A stretch of 64,000 nucleotides of DNA from Lysinibacillus pakistanensis (GCF_030123245.1 NZ_CP126101.1:2664501-2728500), one strand, 5' to 3'. Positions 46,595-55,726 are shown, counted from the stretch's first letter. Numbers and translations are program-made. Notes: generated by a model not told the origin, from the sequence alone.

Positions 46595-46676
46595 AATAAC
46601 GTTCCCAAATGAAAGTTAGGAAACGCACTTAAAAGCCACAAAATGAAGTTTAGTTATTCCATTAAAGGCGGCTTTT
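46595..46676 (+). repeat. GNRA-hairpin plus terminator element, copy 1
   Basis: A 24-nt hairpin at 46601-46624 (arms GTTCCCAAAT and GTTAGGAAAC, loop GAAA) is followed by a terminator with arms AAAAGCC (46631-46637) and GGCTTTT (46670-46676). The same arrangement occurs at 54401-54465 and 55791-55868. The remaining sequence to 46950 shows no gene. Confidence 0.65.
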
Positions 46677-46950
46677 CCGTAATAAGGAAAGCGTCTTTAT
46701 TCATGAAAAGGGCCATATTGTTGAGTAATAAGCGTGAACTTGAACTGTATTGAATACTATAATCACAAACGTATAAAAGAGAAATTAAAAGAATTGAGCT
46801 CGGTACAATACCGAATTCAATCCTTCATAGCTGCTTAACTTAATATAGTGTCTAAATTTTTGGTGTCATTTCAAAATAGAATAGGCGCACATTTTTCATT
46901 TAAGGGTCATAATTCAGTAGGGAAAGTAGTTATACTTGCATAATAAACAC

Positions 46951-47421
46951 CTACATTTTTTCTAGAATATTTTTTATAGGCTTTTGAAGTACGTCTATAA
47001 TGGCAGCGATGATAACTGTTACTAAAATCCCTAATAAACCAAGTGCTATCGGACCCGCTGCGTCTTCACCCGTGAACATAGCAAAAACCCTTAAGTAAAC
47101 TATTAAAAACAAAATGAAGAAAATAATTGTAAAAGCACATTTTTTTATAACCTTCAAGGATTTAAGGGATAACTCTGAAAAAGCATTGTTTATATTGATA
47201 TAATTTAATAGTTTATATGCTTGATACAACGCAACAGAAAACGTAATGCATACTCCATATGCACATATTAACAATGGATATATCGAGTAATCTCCTGGAC
47301 GCACTTTCGCATCTCGTATAGCTGCTTGAGGTAACCAATATATACACACTGCAAGTACCGCAATTCCTATAAGAAAAGCAACGATCTTTAAGAAAAAAGT
47401 TGAACTTAGTTTAACATTCAT
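46951..47421 (-). CDS. DUF2975 membrane protein
   Basis: 156 residues from the ATG at 47421 (GAGGTG about 8 bases upstream). Four transmembrane helices with the family-like segments PLLICAYGVCITFSVALYQAYKLL and NNAFSELSLKSLKVIKKCA. DUF2975 genes are usually followed by a small XRE-type regulator gene, which is absent here. Function unknown. Confidence 0.8.
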   Translation of the reverse strand: MNVKLSSTFFLKIVAFLIGIAVLAVCIYWLPQAAIRDAKVRPGDYSIYPLLICAYGVCITFSVALYQAYKLLNYININNAFSELSLKSLKVIKKCAFTIIFFILFLIVYLRVFAMFTGEDAAGPIALGLLGILVTVIIAAIIDVLQKPIKNILEKM

Positions 47422-48143
47422 TTGAAGCACCTCACTGATTTAATGAAAATATGATTTAATACGATATTAGTCTATTTATTATCGTTTATCAATATATTTA
47501 TTTCGTTTTTTATTATATTATTATTGTTATTCGATGGTGGCTTGCACAGGCAGGATTACTTATAGAATGGAATGTTTAGCTAACATTAAAATTAATAGCC
47601 TTGATTTGGGATAAGGAATCCTTGAAGAACGGTGCATTATTAAATTTCTTTAAGAGTGGCTTTAAAAATTTAACAGTATTAGGTAAAGGAGGTTCGACCA
47701 ATACAGCTTATACGGATACTTTCGATCTCTTGAGGAAAGGGAGCCAGAAGCTGTTTTGGAATGCAGTGAACGTATTCTTAAAATAATTATTAACTAATGC
47801 TTTGGTAATTTTGTGAAAAAAGAAGTAGTTTTATAAAAAAGATTGATCATTTAAAACAAAGTTCGATAGTTTAAATTAAACATTGATTATTTTAATAAAG
47901 TTTTATTAAAAATCCTGTATCAGCAGGATTTTTTCTTATTCCACAAACGGACCAGATTGTGGAATAACACTTTTAAATAAAAAAGGTTCGCTGACCACTT
48001 CACAAATTCTTTGAAAACAATTTTTATACCTATTTCAGTCTAATTACCGATAGCATATTAAATGAATATCCTGTATGGTTAATAGGTCGTAAAAGACACT
48101 ATCAGGTATATCCTGCAAATATATGAAATGATAGGTGGAAACA
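47422..48143. other. Intergenic region with a terminator
   Basis: AAAATCCTG and CAGGATTTT (47908-47935) form a short terminator with a T-run. A 61-codon frame at 47601-47786 lacks a ribosome binding site and family resemblance. No gene supported. Confidence 0.5.
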
Positions 48144-49085
48144 ATGAATTATCAAGTTTTATTATATTACCATTACACGAAGATTGAAGATCCAGCTGCG
48201 TTTTCGGCAACGCACTTAGCCATGTGTAAAGAAATCGGTTTAAAAGGTCGTATTTTAGTAGCCAATGAGGGCATTAACGGTACTGTTTCAGGTACGATTG
48301 AGCAAACAGAGCAATACATGGCAAACATGCAAGCAGACTCATTATTTGAAGGCATTGTCTTCAAAATTGATGCGGCAGATGGGCATGCATTCAAAAAAAT
48401 GCACGTACGCCCGCGTCCTGAGTTAGTAAACTTAGGCTTAGAAGAAGACGTAAACCCACATGAATTAACAGGTCGCTACCTGTCACCAGAACAATTCCTT
48501 GCTGAAATGCAAGATGAAAATACAGTAGTATTAGATGTGCGTAACACGTATGAATACGATGTCGGCCATTTTCGTGGCGCGATTCGACCAGATGTAAAAA
48601 ACTTCCGTGATACACCGGAATGGGTACGTGCAAACCGCGAGCTATTCGAAGGGAAAAATGTTTTAACATATTGCACGGGTGGGATTCGTTGTGAGAAGTT
48701 TTCGGGCTGGATGAAGCGTGAAGGCTTTGGCGATGTCGGTCAATTACATGGCGGTATTGCAACATATGGAAAAGACCCTGTTACGAAAGGCCAATTATGG
48801 GACGGTCAAATGTACGTATTTGATGAGCGTTTAACGGTGCCAATCAATCAAGTAGAGCATGTGATTATCGGTCGAGATCACTATGACGGTGAACCTTGTG
48901 AACGTTATATTAACTGTGCAAACCCTGAATGTAACAAGCAAATCATCGCATCTGAAGAAAATGAAGCAAAGCATTTAGGTGGCTGTACTATCGAATGTAC
49001 AAAGCATGCGCGCAACCGCTACATCGTGCGTCACAATTTAACAGAAGAGCAAGTAGCTCAAGCAATTGAGGCGTTACAAGCATAA
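48144..49085 (+). CDS. trhO: tRNA uridine(34) hydroxylase TrhO (rhodanese-related)
   Basis: 313 residues from the ATG at 48144 (AGGTGG five bases upstream). An N-terminal acylphosphatase-like domain (about 1-95) contains [11 protein letters not shown]; a rhodanese domain (about 115-205) contains [13 protein letters not shown] and the active cysteine C177 in [14 protein letters not shown]; a C-terminal region has paired cysteines (CANPEC, GGCTIEC). The enzyme forms 5-hydroxyuridine at the wobble position of certain tRNAs using O2. Its codon use is more GC-rich than most of the neighbouring accessory genes, as expected for a core gene. Confidence 0.94.
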   Translation: MNYQVLLYYHYTKIEDPAAFSATHLAMCKEIGLKGRILVANEGINGTVSGTIEQTEQYMANMQADSLFEGIVFKIDAADGHAFKKMHVRPRPELVNLGLEEDVNPHELTGRYLSPEQFLAEMQDENTVVLDVRNTYEYDVGHFRGAIRPDVKNFRDTPEWVRANRELFEGKNVLTYCTGGIRCEKFSGWMKREGFGDVGQLHGGIATYGKDPVTKGQLWDGQMYVFDERLTVPINQVEHVIIGRDHYDGEPCERYINCANPECNKQIIASEENEAKHLGGCTIECTKHARNRYIVRHNLTEEQVAQAIEALQA

Positions 49086-49257
49086 GCATGAAAAGCTGTC
49101 TAAACAAAAAACGTCATTAATTATCTATCTTAACCTCAACCATCTATATAGAGGTACTTAATACACTCTATGTAAGTGTTCAAACTATCCATTTTTCCAA
49201 ATTGGACTAGTCTGCTCGCTTACTCTGGGTGTTTTTTCTTTTGTAAGAGAAAAGTAA

Positions 49258-49353
49258 ATGACTAAATGCATGCGTTGGAACGCAGGATGTGAAAAATATA
49301 CAAGTGAAGTGATTTCTAAAGAGGATGTAGCCACAAATTTTGAAAAATTATAA
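49258..49353 (+). CDS. Possible 31-residue peptide
   Basis: The frame MTKCMRWNAGCEKYTSEVIS continues to NFEKL and stops. Two cysteines and a purine-rich stretch (AGAGAAAAG) upstream are the only support. It could be noise. The rest of 49086-49620 contains a terminator (49435-49465) and no other gene. Confidence 0.2.
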   Translation: MTKCMRWNAGCEKYTSEVISKEDVATNFEKL

Positions 49354-49434
49354 CTACACGAGACAGTGTATATAAAGGTAGAATAGGTGTTTTTTACTAG
49401 GACTAGTGAAGTGAGAACACTTATAAATTAGAGA

Positions 49435-49465
49435 GGAGCATGGTTAAAATCATGCACCTTTTTTT
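49435..49465 (+). terminator. Intrinsic terminator
   Basis: GGAGCATG pairs with CATGCACC (one mismatch), followed by a run of T. Confidence 0.7.
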
Positions 49466-49620
49466 ATGATAAGAGGAAATGAGATCAAGTACCTCATTAA
49501 TATCTGTGTAGTGTTTTTAATTTGTTGTTCTAAAATATTTGAACTTAAATATTTTTCAAGTTTATAGCCCTTCTCACTTACGTTCTTCCACATGTTTTAG
49601 CGATAAAAGGAGGGAAATTT

Positions 49621-50238
49621 GTGTGCAAAAATAATTGTAATAGTTCATCAGCAAGAAATGACTGTAATAACTTAGGACCATTTATGGCCACAGATATCAA
49701 TTGTATAAATTAAGAAATTGGGAATGGCGGTGAAAATCAAGGTGGTTCAATAATTCCCTTCTCCTCTGGAAGACAAACAGTCGTTGAAAATATACTTGGC
49801 AATAGACTTGCTAGTCTCATAGGGTTTGGTTCTACTGTAGACCTTGTACCTCTTGTAAATAATACGATTAATTTAACCGGTCTTTTAAGTGAAGCCTTCA
49901 CCGTCCCACGTGACGGGAAGATAACTGCTATTTCAGCCTCATATAATGCACTCGCGGGGCAAGTAGAATCAGGATCTGTGACAATCCGTGCTCAAATTTT
50001 TCATGCACCTGTAGGTAGTAATACTTTTACTGGTACAAGTGCTAGCGTTGATTTAGTTCCATCTATTACAGAACCTATACCCGTAGGCCTTTTAGTATTT
50101 GCATCGGCTACTATTCCACCAGTACCAGTAACTGCAGGTGATCGTTTATTAATGGTATTTTATATTTCATCAGTACCAGGGGAAACTGCAGTTGATATTA
50201 TTATTGGTAATGCGAGTGCAGGAATTAATATTGTTTAA
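49621..50238 (+). pseudogene. Exosporium BclB-type protein with in-frame stop and no collagen region
   Basis: A GTG start with AAAGGAGGG upstream opens a Cys/Asn-rich N-terminus (CKNNCNSSSARNDC), interrupted in the same frame by TAA at 49711-49713. The frame continues with GNGGENQGG and a complete C-terminal domain matching the BclB exosporium family: IIPFSSGRQTVVENILG, LIGFGSTVDLV, FTVPRDGKITAISA, VTIRAQIFHAP, ending IIGNASAGINIV. BclB proteins usually have a collagen-like Gly-X-Y region between these parts; only a short Gly-rich trace remains. No alternative start for the C-terminal part has a ribosome binding site. Confidence 0.8.
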
Positions 50239-50304
50239 AACACAATGCCGTTCTCATCCATTCTTGTAGAATTGCTTTCTTCAGTTCAATCTATATTTTT
50301 ATGT

Positions 50305-50345
50305 AGCCGGTGAACCTTTATATAAGGGTTTATCGGTTGTTTTTT
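50305..50345 (+). terminator. Intrinsic terminator of BclB-like gene
   Basis: AGCCGGTGAACCTT pairs imperfectly with AAGGGTTTATCGGTT, followed by TTTTTT. Confidence 0.7.
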
Positions 50346-50381
50346 ACTTAATTTTATTTAGGGATACAAGACCTATTTTAA

Positions 50382-50434
50382 GCGGGGAGGTGGGAGCCTC
50401 CACACATCTTTAAAGATGACATGTAAAACCCCGC
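50382..50434 (+). ncRNA. Candidate small structured element
   Basis: A closing stem GCGGGG (50382-50387)/CCCCGC (50429-50434) encloses two smaller hairpins: GGAGG/CCTCC and ATCTTTAAAGAT. This multibranch shape in an AT-rich spacer is unusual. No T-run follows, so it is not a terminator. It lies between the BclB terminator and dispersed repeat copy 3. No known RNA family recognised. Confidence 0.4.
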
Positions 50435-50493
50435 GAATCTAATGTTTTACGATTTTTGATCTGTTGGATAAATTTGATTGATCTTAAAGAAGC

Positions 50494-50607
50494 ATCCAAG
50501 CCCCTCCTCCACGCCAAAATAATTTTAGTTTACATAATATAAATACCGTGGTCACAACTTTCTAATTATCGGATGGTTCCTATAATTTATCGTTCAAAAG
50601 GGGATTA
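50494..50607. repeat. Dispersed intergenic repeat, copy 3 (longest)
   Basis: Most complete copy of the repeat also found at 46196-46304 and 38921-39005. Read on the minus strand it ends with a purine-rich GGAGGAGGGGCTTGGATGC, which resembles a ribosome binding site, but no gene follows it. Confidence 0.75.
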
Positions 50608-50776
50608 TTCGTTTAAATAATGCTAATTATCGTTTAATGTAGATTTGTCCAATATTCATAAAAAATTCATAAGAGTGAACAAACTAAGCTAGTTGATACT
50701 ATATCTTAACAAAGGATAAAAAGTTGATATGGTGTATTTCTCCTTATCAACTTTTTTATTATCATGAAATGATTTT

Positions 50777-50960
50777 GTGGATAGTTTAGCCAAATTAGTT
50801 GGTAGCAACATCAAAGAAATACGGAAATTGAAATTACTCAGGAAGAATTAGCTGAAAGATTCTGACTGCAAACCTCATATTTGATTGGGATTGAAAGAGG
50901 GAATAGGAAGATTATCATACAGACCTTTACAAGAAATATATCCTAGCATTTGAAAATACA
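50777..50960 (+). pseudogene. Decayed paralogue of the XRE regulator at 57113
   Basis: The DNA from 50777 closely follows the intact gene at 57113: GTGGATAGTTTAGCCAAATT and then TTGGTAGCAACATCAAAGAA are almost unchanged. Five bases are missing after GAAATTGAAA and a stop (TGA) interrupts ERFxLQTSYL. Homology fades after about 50960. It is a broken second copy. The sequence 50961-51159 shows nothing supportable. Confidence 0.8.
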
Positions 50961-51159
50961 AAATAATAATCGAGAAACTAACAGACATAAAAGTATAGTC
51001 GCTATATGGGATTAATGAGGTGGTATAGAGGAAAAAAACTGCTGAACACATTGCTCGATCGATGATGGTATCTTCTGGTGTTGGCTTCATTAATACGACC
51101 ATCATATTAATGATGTGACGTACTGAACCAAACCCACCAACACTGTTGGTAAGGAATGA

Positions 51160-51690
51160 CTACATGCCATTATTACATAATAGGCAACCATGACAAGATA
51201 GAAGAACTTTATGGTTCGAACATTTTGGGAAACCAATAGGTATAGTAGGTTCCTCATCTGACTCGTCTGTAACCCAGTAAGTGTAATAACTCTCATCTAC
51301 AAATTCTTCATGAAAATTAGTTATTAATAAGCATAAATGATTTAAATTCCTTACTACCATGTACTCATTTGGGGTGTAATTTAAATCTTCCCATGTGCAT
51401 TTATTAATTGCACCATCAATAACAGACAACAAAAATCTCTTTAGCTCGATAAAATCCCTTTTCGTCCAAGGCATCTCACTGATGCTAAAACCCACAGTTC
51501 CAATACCTACAACTGATTGATCTCTTTGATTCAACCAAACGATAAACTCTTTCTCTCTGGTTGTTACTGTTAAGTCTGACCCACTTAATGCTAGTACATC
51601 GAGAAGCACATTAGTGGCGCCATTGGACATAGAGAGTGACTCAACAATTTTTTCATCGCAATTGTCACATAAAGTTATTGTGTTTCCCAT
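51160..51690 (-). CDS. Hypothetical protein with paired cysteines
   Basis: 176 residues from the ATG at 51690 (GAGGTG nine bases upstream). Soluble. CDNCDEK near the N-terminus and CSNHKVLLSCHGCLLC at the C-terminus give CxxC-type pairs that could bind zinc. The middle is mixed alpha/beta (FIVWLNQRDQSVVGIGTVGF). No family recognised. A 41-residue frame lies upstream on the same strand. Confidence 0.65.
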   Translation of the reverse strand: MGNTITLCDNCDEKIVESLSMSNGATNVLLDVLALSGSDLTVTTREKEFIVWLNQRDQSVVGIGTVGFSISEMPWTKRDFIELKRFLLSVIDGAINKCTWEDLNYTPNEYMVVRNLNHLCLLITNFHEEFVDESYYTYWVTDESDEEPTIPIGFPKCSNHKVLLSCHGCLLCNNGM

Positions 51691-51744
51691 ATAAACGATC
51701 ACCTCGTCACTATTACGTACAAATTATTCCACGTTAAACTGCCC

Positions 51745-51811
51745 ATTAGAGTAATATGAATCAATTCCTAATTTGGGTCACGGATACTGTCATAAGCGTA
51801 ATTACTCTAAT
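51745..51811. repeat. Inverted repeat upstream of the 176-residue gene
   Basis: ATTAGAGTAAT (51745-51755) and ATTACTCTAAT (51801-51811) are perfect 11-bp inverted copies. They lie between the small minus-strand frame and the downstream gene and could form a hairpin or operator. Confidence 0.45.
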
Positions 51812-51927
51812 ATTTCTCGCCGAGAGGAGGAAAAAACACGAATGTTTAAACGTCCTTTTACTTTTTCTTGGACTACCAAAAGCGTAATACCACCTTCTTT
51901 ATAGTCATTTTCGCAAAACAGTTGCAT
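51802..51927 (-). CDS. Possible 41-residue protein
   Basis: The frame starts MQLFCENDYKEGGITLLVVQ and ends FSSSRREILE. AGAGGT lies about 8 bases upstream of the ATG, which supports translation. It precedes the 176-residue gene on the same strand by 111 bp. No family recognised. Confidence 0.45.
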   Translation of the reverse strand: MQLFCENDYKEGGITLLVVQEKVKGRLNIRVFSSSRREILE

Positions 51928-52067
51928 AAGTATTACCTCTTTTCTTAATTAACTGTTAACTCTCATAGCAAAGAAATTATAACATGGTAAAATATAGATT
52001 GGTATATATATGGTGAATGACGTGATGAACTATATTCAAAAATCTAATGTAAGGAGCGAAAATACAT

Positions 52068-53123
52068 ATGTCGAGGAAGAGAAAAACGTTACCGAAAAAT
52101 TTTAATGAACTAATTGAAGCAGGTGATATTGCGGCATTACAAGAGTTATTTACAAAGTGTGAGCTAGATGCATATGGTGGTTATAGTAAAACAACAGCCT
52201 TAAGCTTTTTCAATGTACCGGATGAATTGGTTCGCTGGCTCGTGGAACAGGGGGCAAATATAAATGCGAGAGACAAATACAAAAGATCGGCTTTACATAA
52301 TCAGGCAATAAGTGGGCGAGGGAATATTGAATTACTTCTTGAGTTAGATGCAGATATAGAAGCCTTGGATTATCAAAACGAAACACCTTTATTTGCTGCG
52401 GCCGCTTTTTTTAAACCAAATGCTGTGCGCACATTGGTTTCTAAAGGCGCAAATATTAGCGCAGTAAATATGATGAATGAAACACCTTTAGACAAAGCTT
52501 TAGCAGTATGTAGAAATATAAATATTGTTGATCTAGTGGAAGTTTCTGAGATTTTTCTGAGCGCAAGTATAGCTGTGACACCGGAAATGAAAAATTCTAT
52601 TAAGCGAATTGGAAAAGACTTTGAATTTCACAGAGAAGGTTTTAATAAAGAATATTTGATCGAAACGGATGAGGCACTTTCCCGTCTTTATGAGCTATTT
52701 GATGTTCCACCAGTAGAGAAGCGAAAAACGCATGATGGTACGTCTCCAATAACAGTAAGTACAAAGGGCTGGCAGGCTCAACATAATGAACTTTGGAATT
52801 TGCTAATTCCTTCGCAAGGACATGCGCAAACTGTACAAGGAGAGGTTATTCGTATTACTGGTAAAGTCTCATACGAAATTTTAGATAATGGCGGCATCAA
52901 CTGGGATAATGATTTTCGTAAAATGCTCAAAAGTTTTAACCATTACATTAGCTTAGGGACACCATTACATCACGCTGCACTTCAGGAGTCTATCACTTTA
53001 GCGAAAGAACTTCACAAAGGCGATGGAGATGAGCAACCTGCGAGACTATGCGAGTTGGCAGTGCAATGGGTACTTAGCAATCCGAATCCGATTATTTTAG
53101 AACAGCCCGAATATAAGCGCTAA
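52068..53123 (+). CDS. Ankyrin-repeat protein
   Basis: 351 residues. About four ankyrin repeats occupy residues 10-150, seen in LVRWLVEQGANINARDKYKRSALH, DADIEALDYQNETPLFAAA and VSKGANISAVNMMNETPLD. The C-terminal half (200-351) lacks repeats and has no family I recognise. Ankyrin repeats mediate protein-protein contacts; there is no signal peptide, so it acts in the cytosol. RBS AAGGAGCG. A terminator follows. Confidence 0.85.
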   Translation: MSRKRKTLPKNFNELIEAGDIAALQELFTKCELDAYGGYSKTTALSFFNVPDELVRWLVEQGANINARDKYKRSALHNQAISGRGNIELLLELDADIEALDYQNETPLFAAAAFFKPNAVRTLVSKGANISAVNMMNETPLDKALAVCRNINIVDLVEVSEIFLSASIAVTPEMKNSIKRIGKDFEFHREGFNKEYLIETDEALSRLYELFDVPPVEKRKTHDGTSPITVSTKGWQAQHNELWNLLIPSQGHAQTVQGEVIRITGKVSYEILDNGGINWDNDFRKMLKSFNHYISLGTPLHHAALQESITLAKELHKGDGDEQPARLCELAVQWVLSNPNPIILEQPEYKR

Positions 53124-53161
53124 CATATTTAACGAATCCAATAAGCATTTTTATAAACAAT

Positions 53162-53207
53162 ACTATCCTCTTTTCTAAGCACTTAACGGCTAAGAAAAGG
53201 GAATAGT
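53162..53207 (+). terminator. Intrinsic terminator of ankyrin gene
   Basis: ACTATCCTCTTTTCT pairs imperfectly with AGAAAAGGGAATAGT over a long stem. Confidence 0.6.
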
Positions 53208-53387
53208 ATGCCGTAAGTGATGCATTGATGAACCAGATAAGTAATTTAAATTCACTAAAGGGGCTATACTTGAAGATCATTGATCTGTTTTAGACAGCTC
53301 TTTTTTCTTATTGAACTAACGGCGCAGTATTGTTCAATAAAATAATGGATTAATTTGGTATGATAAATCTAGAGGGGAGGATTTGTA

Positions 53388-54044
53388 ATGAGAAAGTTTG
53401 TTCCTGTTTTAGTAATAGTTTTTGTAGTCGTCTTAGTAACTAATATATATGCCAACAATTATGATAGTTTTTCTAATGAAAATAATAATGATGAGAAGCG
53501 ATGGAACCGTATTGCATCTGTCCTTGATAATGAGATGGATAAATTTGGTTTATTAAGTTTTCAAAAGACCCCAGATTCAACAATTTTTATTGTAATGGAT
53601 GAAACTAAAAGTGAATTACAACTGAAAAAGTATTTGGAGAAAAATGTAAATAAAACAGATTTGAGCCAATTCAACATCGATATTACTAAATTAAGTTTAC
53701 AAGAAGTTGAGACGGAAGAATTTATGTCGATAGTTTCAGGCATTGTATATGATTATATACAAGAAAAAAATTATAACGACGTGCAAGTGTATCTTCCTTT
53801 AATTGTACCTGAACCGATACTAAAAATATCGATTCCTAAGTCCAGTGAACGATCTAGCGAAAACATGAAAAAAGAGCTAGAAGATGTATTAGCTTCCAAG
53901 AGCGCTGAACTACCCAAAAAAGATATTTCCTATGAAATCCAGGTGATAGAGCATGTTGATGAAAGTACTATTGAATCAGATGCCTTAATCAGTGATGTTG
54001 TTGAAGATTTTCAAGGAACAGAAAACCATTTAATTTATATCTGA
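53388..54044 (+). CDS. Hypothetical membrane-anchored or secreted protein
   Basis: 218 residues. An N-terminal hydrophobic helix (VPVLVIVFVVVLVTNIYA) acts as signal or anchor; the rest is hydrophilic, mixed alpha/beta (KTPDSTIFIVMDETKSELQL, YDYIQEKNYNDVQVYLPLIV). It may belong to the DUF4030-like group of Bacillus exported proteins, but I am not sure. RBS GGGGAGGA. The coding-like sequence continues in another frame directly after its stop. Confidence 0.7.
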   Translation: MRKFVPVLVIVFVVVLVTNIYANNYDSFSNENNNDEKRWNRIASVLDNEMDKFGLLSFQKTPDSTIFIVMDETKSELQLKKYLEKNVNKTDLSQFNIDITKLSLQEVETEEFMSIVSGIVYDYIQEKNYNDVQVYLPLIVPEPILKISIPKSSERSSENMKKELEDVLASKSAELPKKDISYEIQVIEHVDESTIESDALISDVVEDFQGTENHLIYI

Positions 54045-54345
54045 TACAGATATTTTTAAAGGAAATGGTATCTATAAAACGTCTTGGACACAACCATCAG
54101 ATTCGAAGGTCTTTAAATTTCATGTTACAAACAATACAGGGAGAAATGTAACCGTGCAAATTCAACAGAGTAGTCACACACAAACTTATAATTTAGTGGC
54201 TAATGGTTCTACTACATGGGTCCAATCAGCTGCTTCTTATGGTGACCATACAATAGTGGTCACAACATCTGATGGAAGGATTGTTAAAGGGGATGTTTTT
54301 GTTAGTGTATGTGATGCTCCATTGAACCAATTAGAAAAACTTTAA
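54040..54345 (+). pseudogene. 3' fragment of a secreted-protein gene
   Basis: About 101 codons read SDTDIFKGNGIYKTSWTQPS, then VFKFHVTNNTGRNVTVQIQQ and GDHTIVVTTSDGRIV. The beta-sandwich-like pattern is protein-like, but no start codon with a ribosome binding site exists and the frame begins inside the end of the preceding gene. Probably the tail of a truncated gene or of a frameshifted extension of the preceding one. Confidence 0.5.
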
Positions 54346-54400
54346 CAAAGTTAAGTTCTTTAACAGGGGATTTAGTGCAAACGTATACATAACTAAACCG

Positions 54401-54465
54401 AATAACGTTCCCAAACGAAAGTTAGGTAACTATACACCCCCATTCATTTGAACGGGGGCTTTTTG
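54401..54465 (+). repeat. GNRA-hairpin plus terminator element, copy 2
   Basis: The 24-nt hairpin at 54407-54430 has arms GTTCCCAAAC and GTTAGGTAAC with a GAAA loop. A terminator (CCCCC/GGGGG then CTTTTT) follows at 54437-54465. Same layout as copies at 46595 and 55791. Confidence 0.65.
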
Positions 54466-54573
54466 GCTGCTTATGAACATTATGTTCCAAACCTTCATTT
54501 TGGTATCTTTCCTGAAATAATACCTTGCATTATTAAGTAATATGTTTTATAAATGAATTGGGAGGTGAAAAAT

Positions 54574-54924
54574 TTGGAAGTAAATAAAGAAGTTCTAAAA
54601 GGTCATATTGATACGTTAATCCTATCGCTTTTACATACAAGAGATATGTATGGTTATGAGCTAGCCAAATTGGTTCGAGAAAAAAGCGATGAACAGTTTG
54701 AATTAAAAGAAGGTACGCTTTATTTGTCTTTAAAGCGATTAGAAAGCAATAAATGGATTGAATCTTACTGGGGGGATGAACAAGGACCAGGAGGAAGAAG
54801 AAAATATTATAGGCTTACGCCTTTAGGTGCAGAAGGTTTTGAGGTTAAACGCAAGGAATGGGAATTTGTAAAAAAATTAATTGATTCGTTTTTGGAAGGT
54901 GGAAAAAAAAATGAAACAAATTGA
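54574..54924 (+). CDS. PadR-family transcriptional regulator
   Basis: 116 residues from the TTG at 54574, chosen because GGAGGTG lies six bases upstream. The PadR winged helix shows in LKGHIDTLILSLLHTRDMYGYELAKLV and ELKEGTLYLSLKRLE, then GPGGRRKYYRLT. It overlaps by 14 bp the gene for a membrane protein with a PadR-partner domain, and probably represses this operon. Confidence 0.9.
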   Translation: MEVNKEVLKGHIDTLILSLLHTRDMYGYELAKLVREKSDEQFELKEGTLYLSLKRLESNKWIESYWGDEQGPGGRRKYYRLTPLGAEGFEVKRKEWEFVKKLIDSFLEGGKKNETN

Positions 54925-55726
54925 AGCATTTGTTGATTCCGTTTATCAAAATGTCGGTGGAAATAAAAAAGAAATAAATGAATTAAAAGCAGAAATGAAA
55001 AGTCATTTACTAGAAGCAGTTTACGAGTTGAAAACAGAAGGAAAGTCAGAGCAAAAAGCAATTGAAATAGCGATTGAACGATTTGGCGGTGAAAAAGAAA
55101 TGCGTTCTGTTGTCGGTCAATTATTTAAAGCACAAAAAGCATTTGCCAAATGGGTGCTTTATACAGCGATTGCATTTCTTTTAATTTCTACTCTTATTTT
55201 TGGTATTGTAATGCCTATCGAAAAAAGTAAGGTTAATCAAAATAATCAGTTCGCTTCTCAAATTCTTAACAGTTTAGGCGATAATGAAGGAATACCAACA
55301 CAACTTGAAACCGATATTCGGGAAATTGTACAAAATAGCGGAAGAATTACTGGAATTAGCATATATGATCATGAAAAATTATTTTCTTCTGCTGAAGGCA
55401 CCGAACCAATATATAGTGTTCGAGAGGGAAACAAATTCAGTATTTGGAATAACATAGGATTTCTAAATTACATTGGATATGGCGAAAGTAACAATACTTG
55501 GCATGTTAGTATTGAATCAAAAAGTTATGAAGGAACAGCTATTATTCTACTTTTAGTAGGTATCGTTGTTTATTGGACATTATTTACTATATGGGCAACT
55601 ATTAACGTTTATCATCATAGGCGTTTAAATATTGGATGGGTTATTGTGTTTGCTTTATTAAATATTGTAGGTTATTTTACTTACCGATTGGTTGGAAATA
55701 AACAGTTATCAAAGGTAAATAGTTAA
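54911..55726 (+). CDS. PadR-associated membrane protein (permease prefix / HAAS domain)
   Basis: 271 residues. The ATG at 54911 has AAGGTGG about 9 bases upstream. The N-terminal 80 residues form the helical domain typical of PadR partners (AEMKSHLLEAVYELKTEGKS, AIERFGGEKEM). Three or so transmembrane helices follow (VLYTAIAFLLISTLIFGIVM, then two near the C-terminus). It probably senses or transduces an envelope signal to PadR. It is followed by a GNRA-hairpin/terminator element. Confidence 0.82.
   Translation: MKQIEAFVDSVYQNVGGNKKEINELKAEMKSHLLEAVYELKTEGKSEQKAIEIAIERFGGEKEMRSVVGQLFKAQKAFAKWVLYTAIAFLLISTLIFGIVMPIEKSKVNQNNQFASQILNSLGDNEGIPTQLETDIREIVQNSGRITGISIYDHEKLFSSAEGTEPIYSVREGNKFSIWNNIGFLNYIGYGESNNTWHVSIESKSYEGTAIILLLVGIVVYWTLFTIWATINVYHHRRLNIGWVIVFALLNIVGYFTYRLVGNKQLSKVNS

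Noticed and set aside
47601..47786. 61-codon frame and a tRNA-like GGTTCGACC near 47690
   Set aside because: No cloverleaf could be built around the T-arm-like sequence, and the frame lacks translation signals.
48391..48765. 124-codon minus-strand frame inside trhO
   Set aside because: Shadow of the strongly supported trhO coding sequence.
50875..51105. 76-codon minus-strand frame
   Set aside because: Its first part is antisense to the XRE pseudogene and it has no ribosome binding site.
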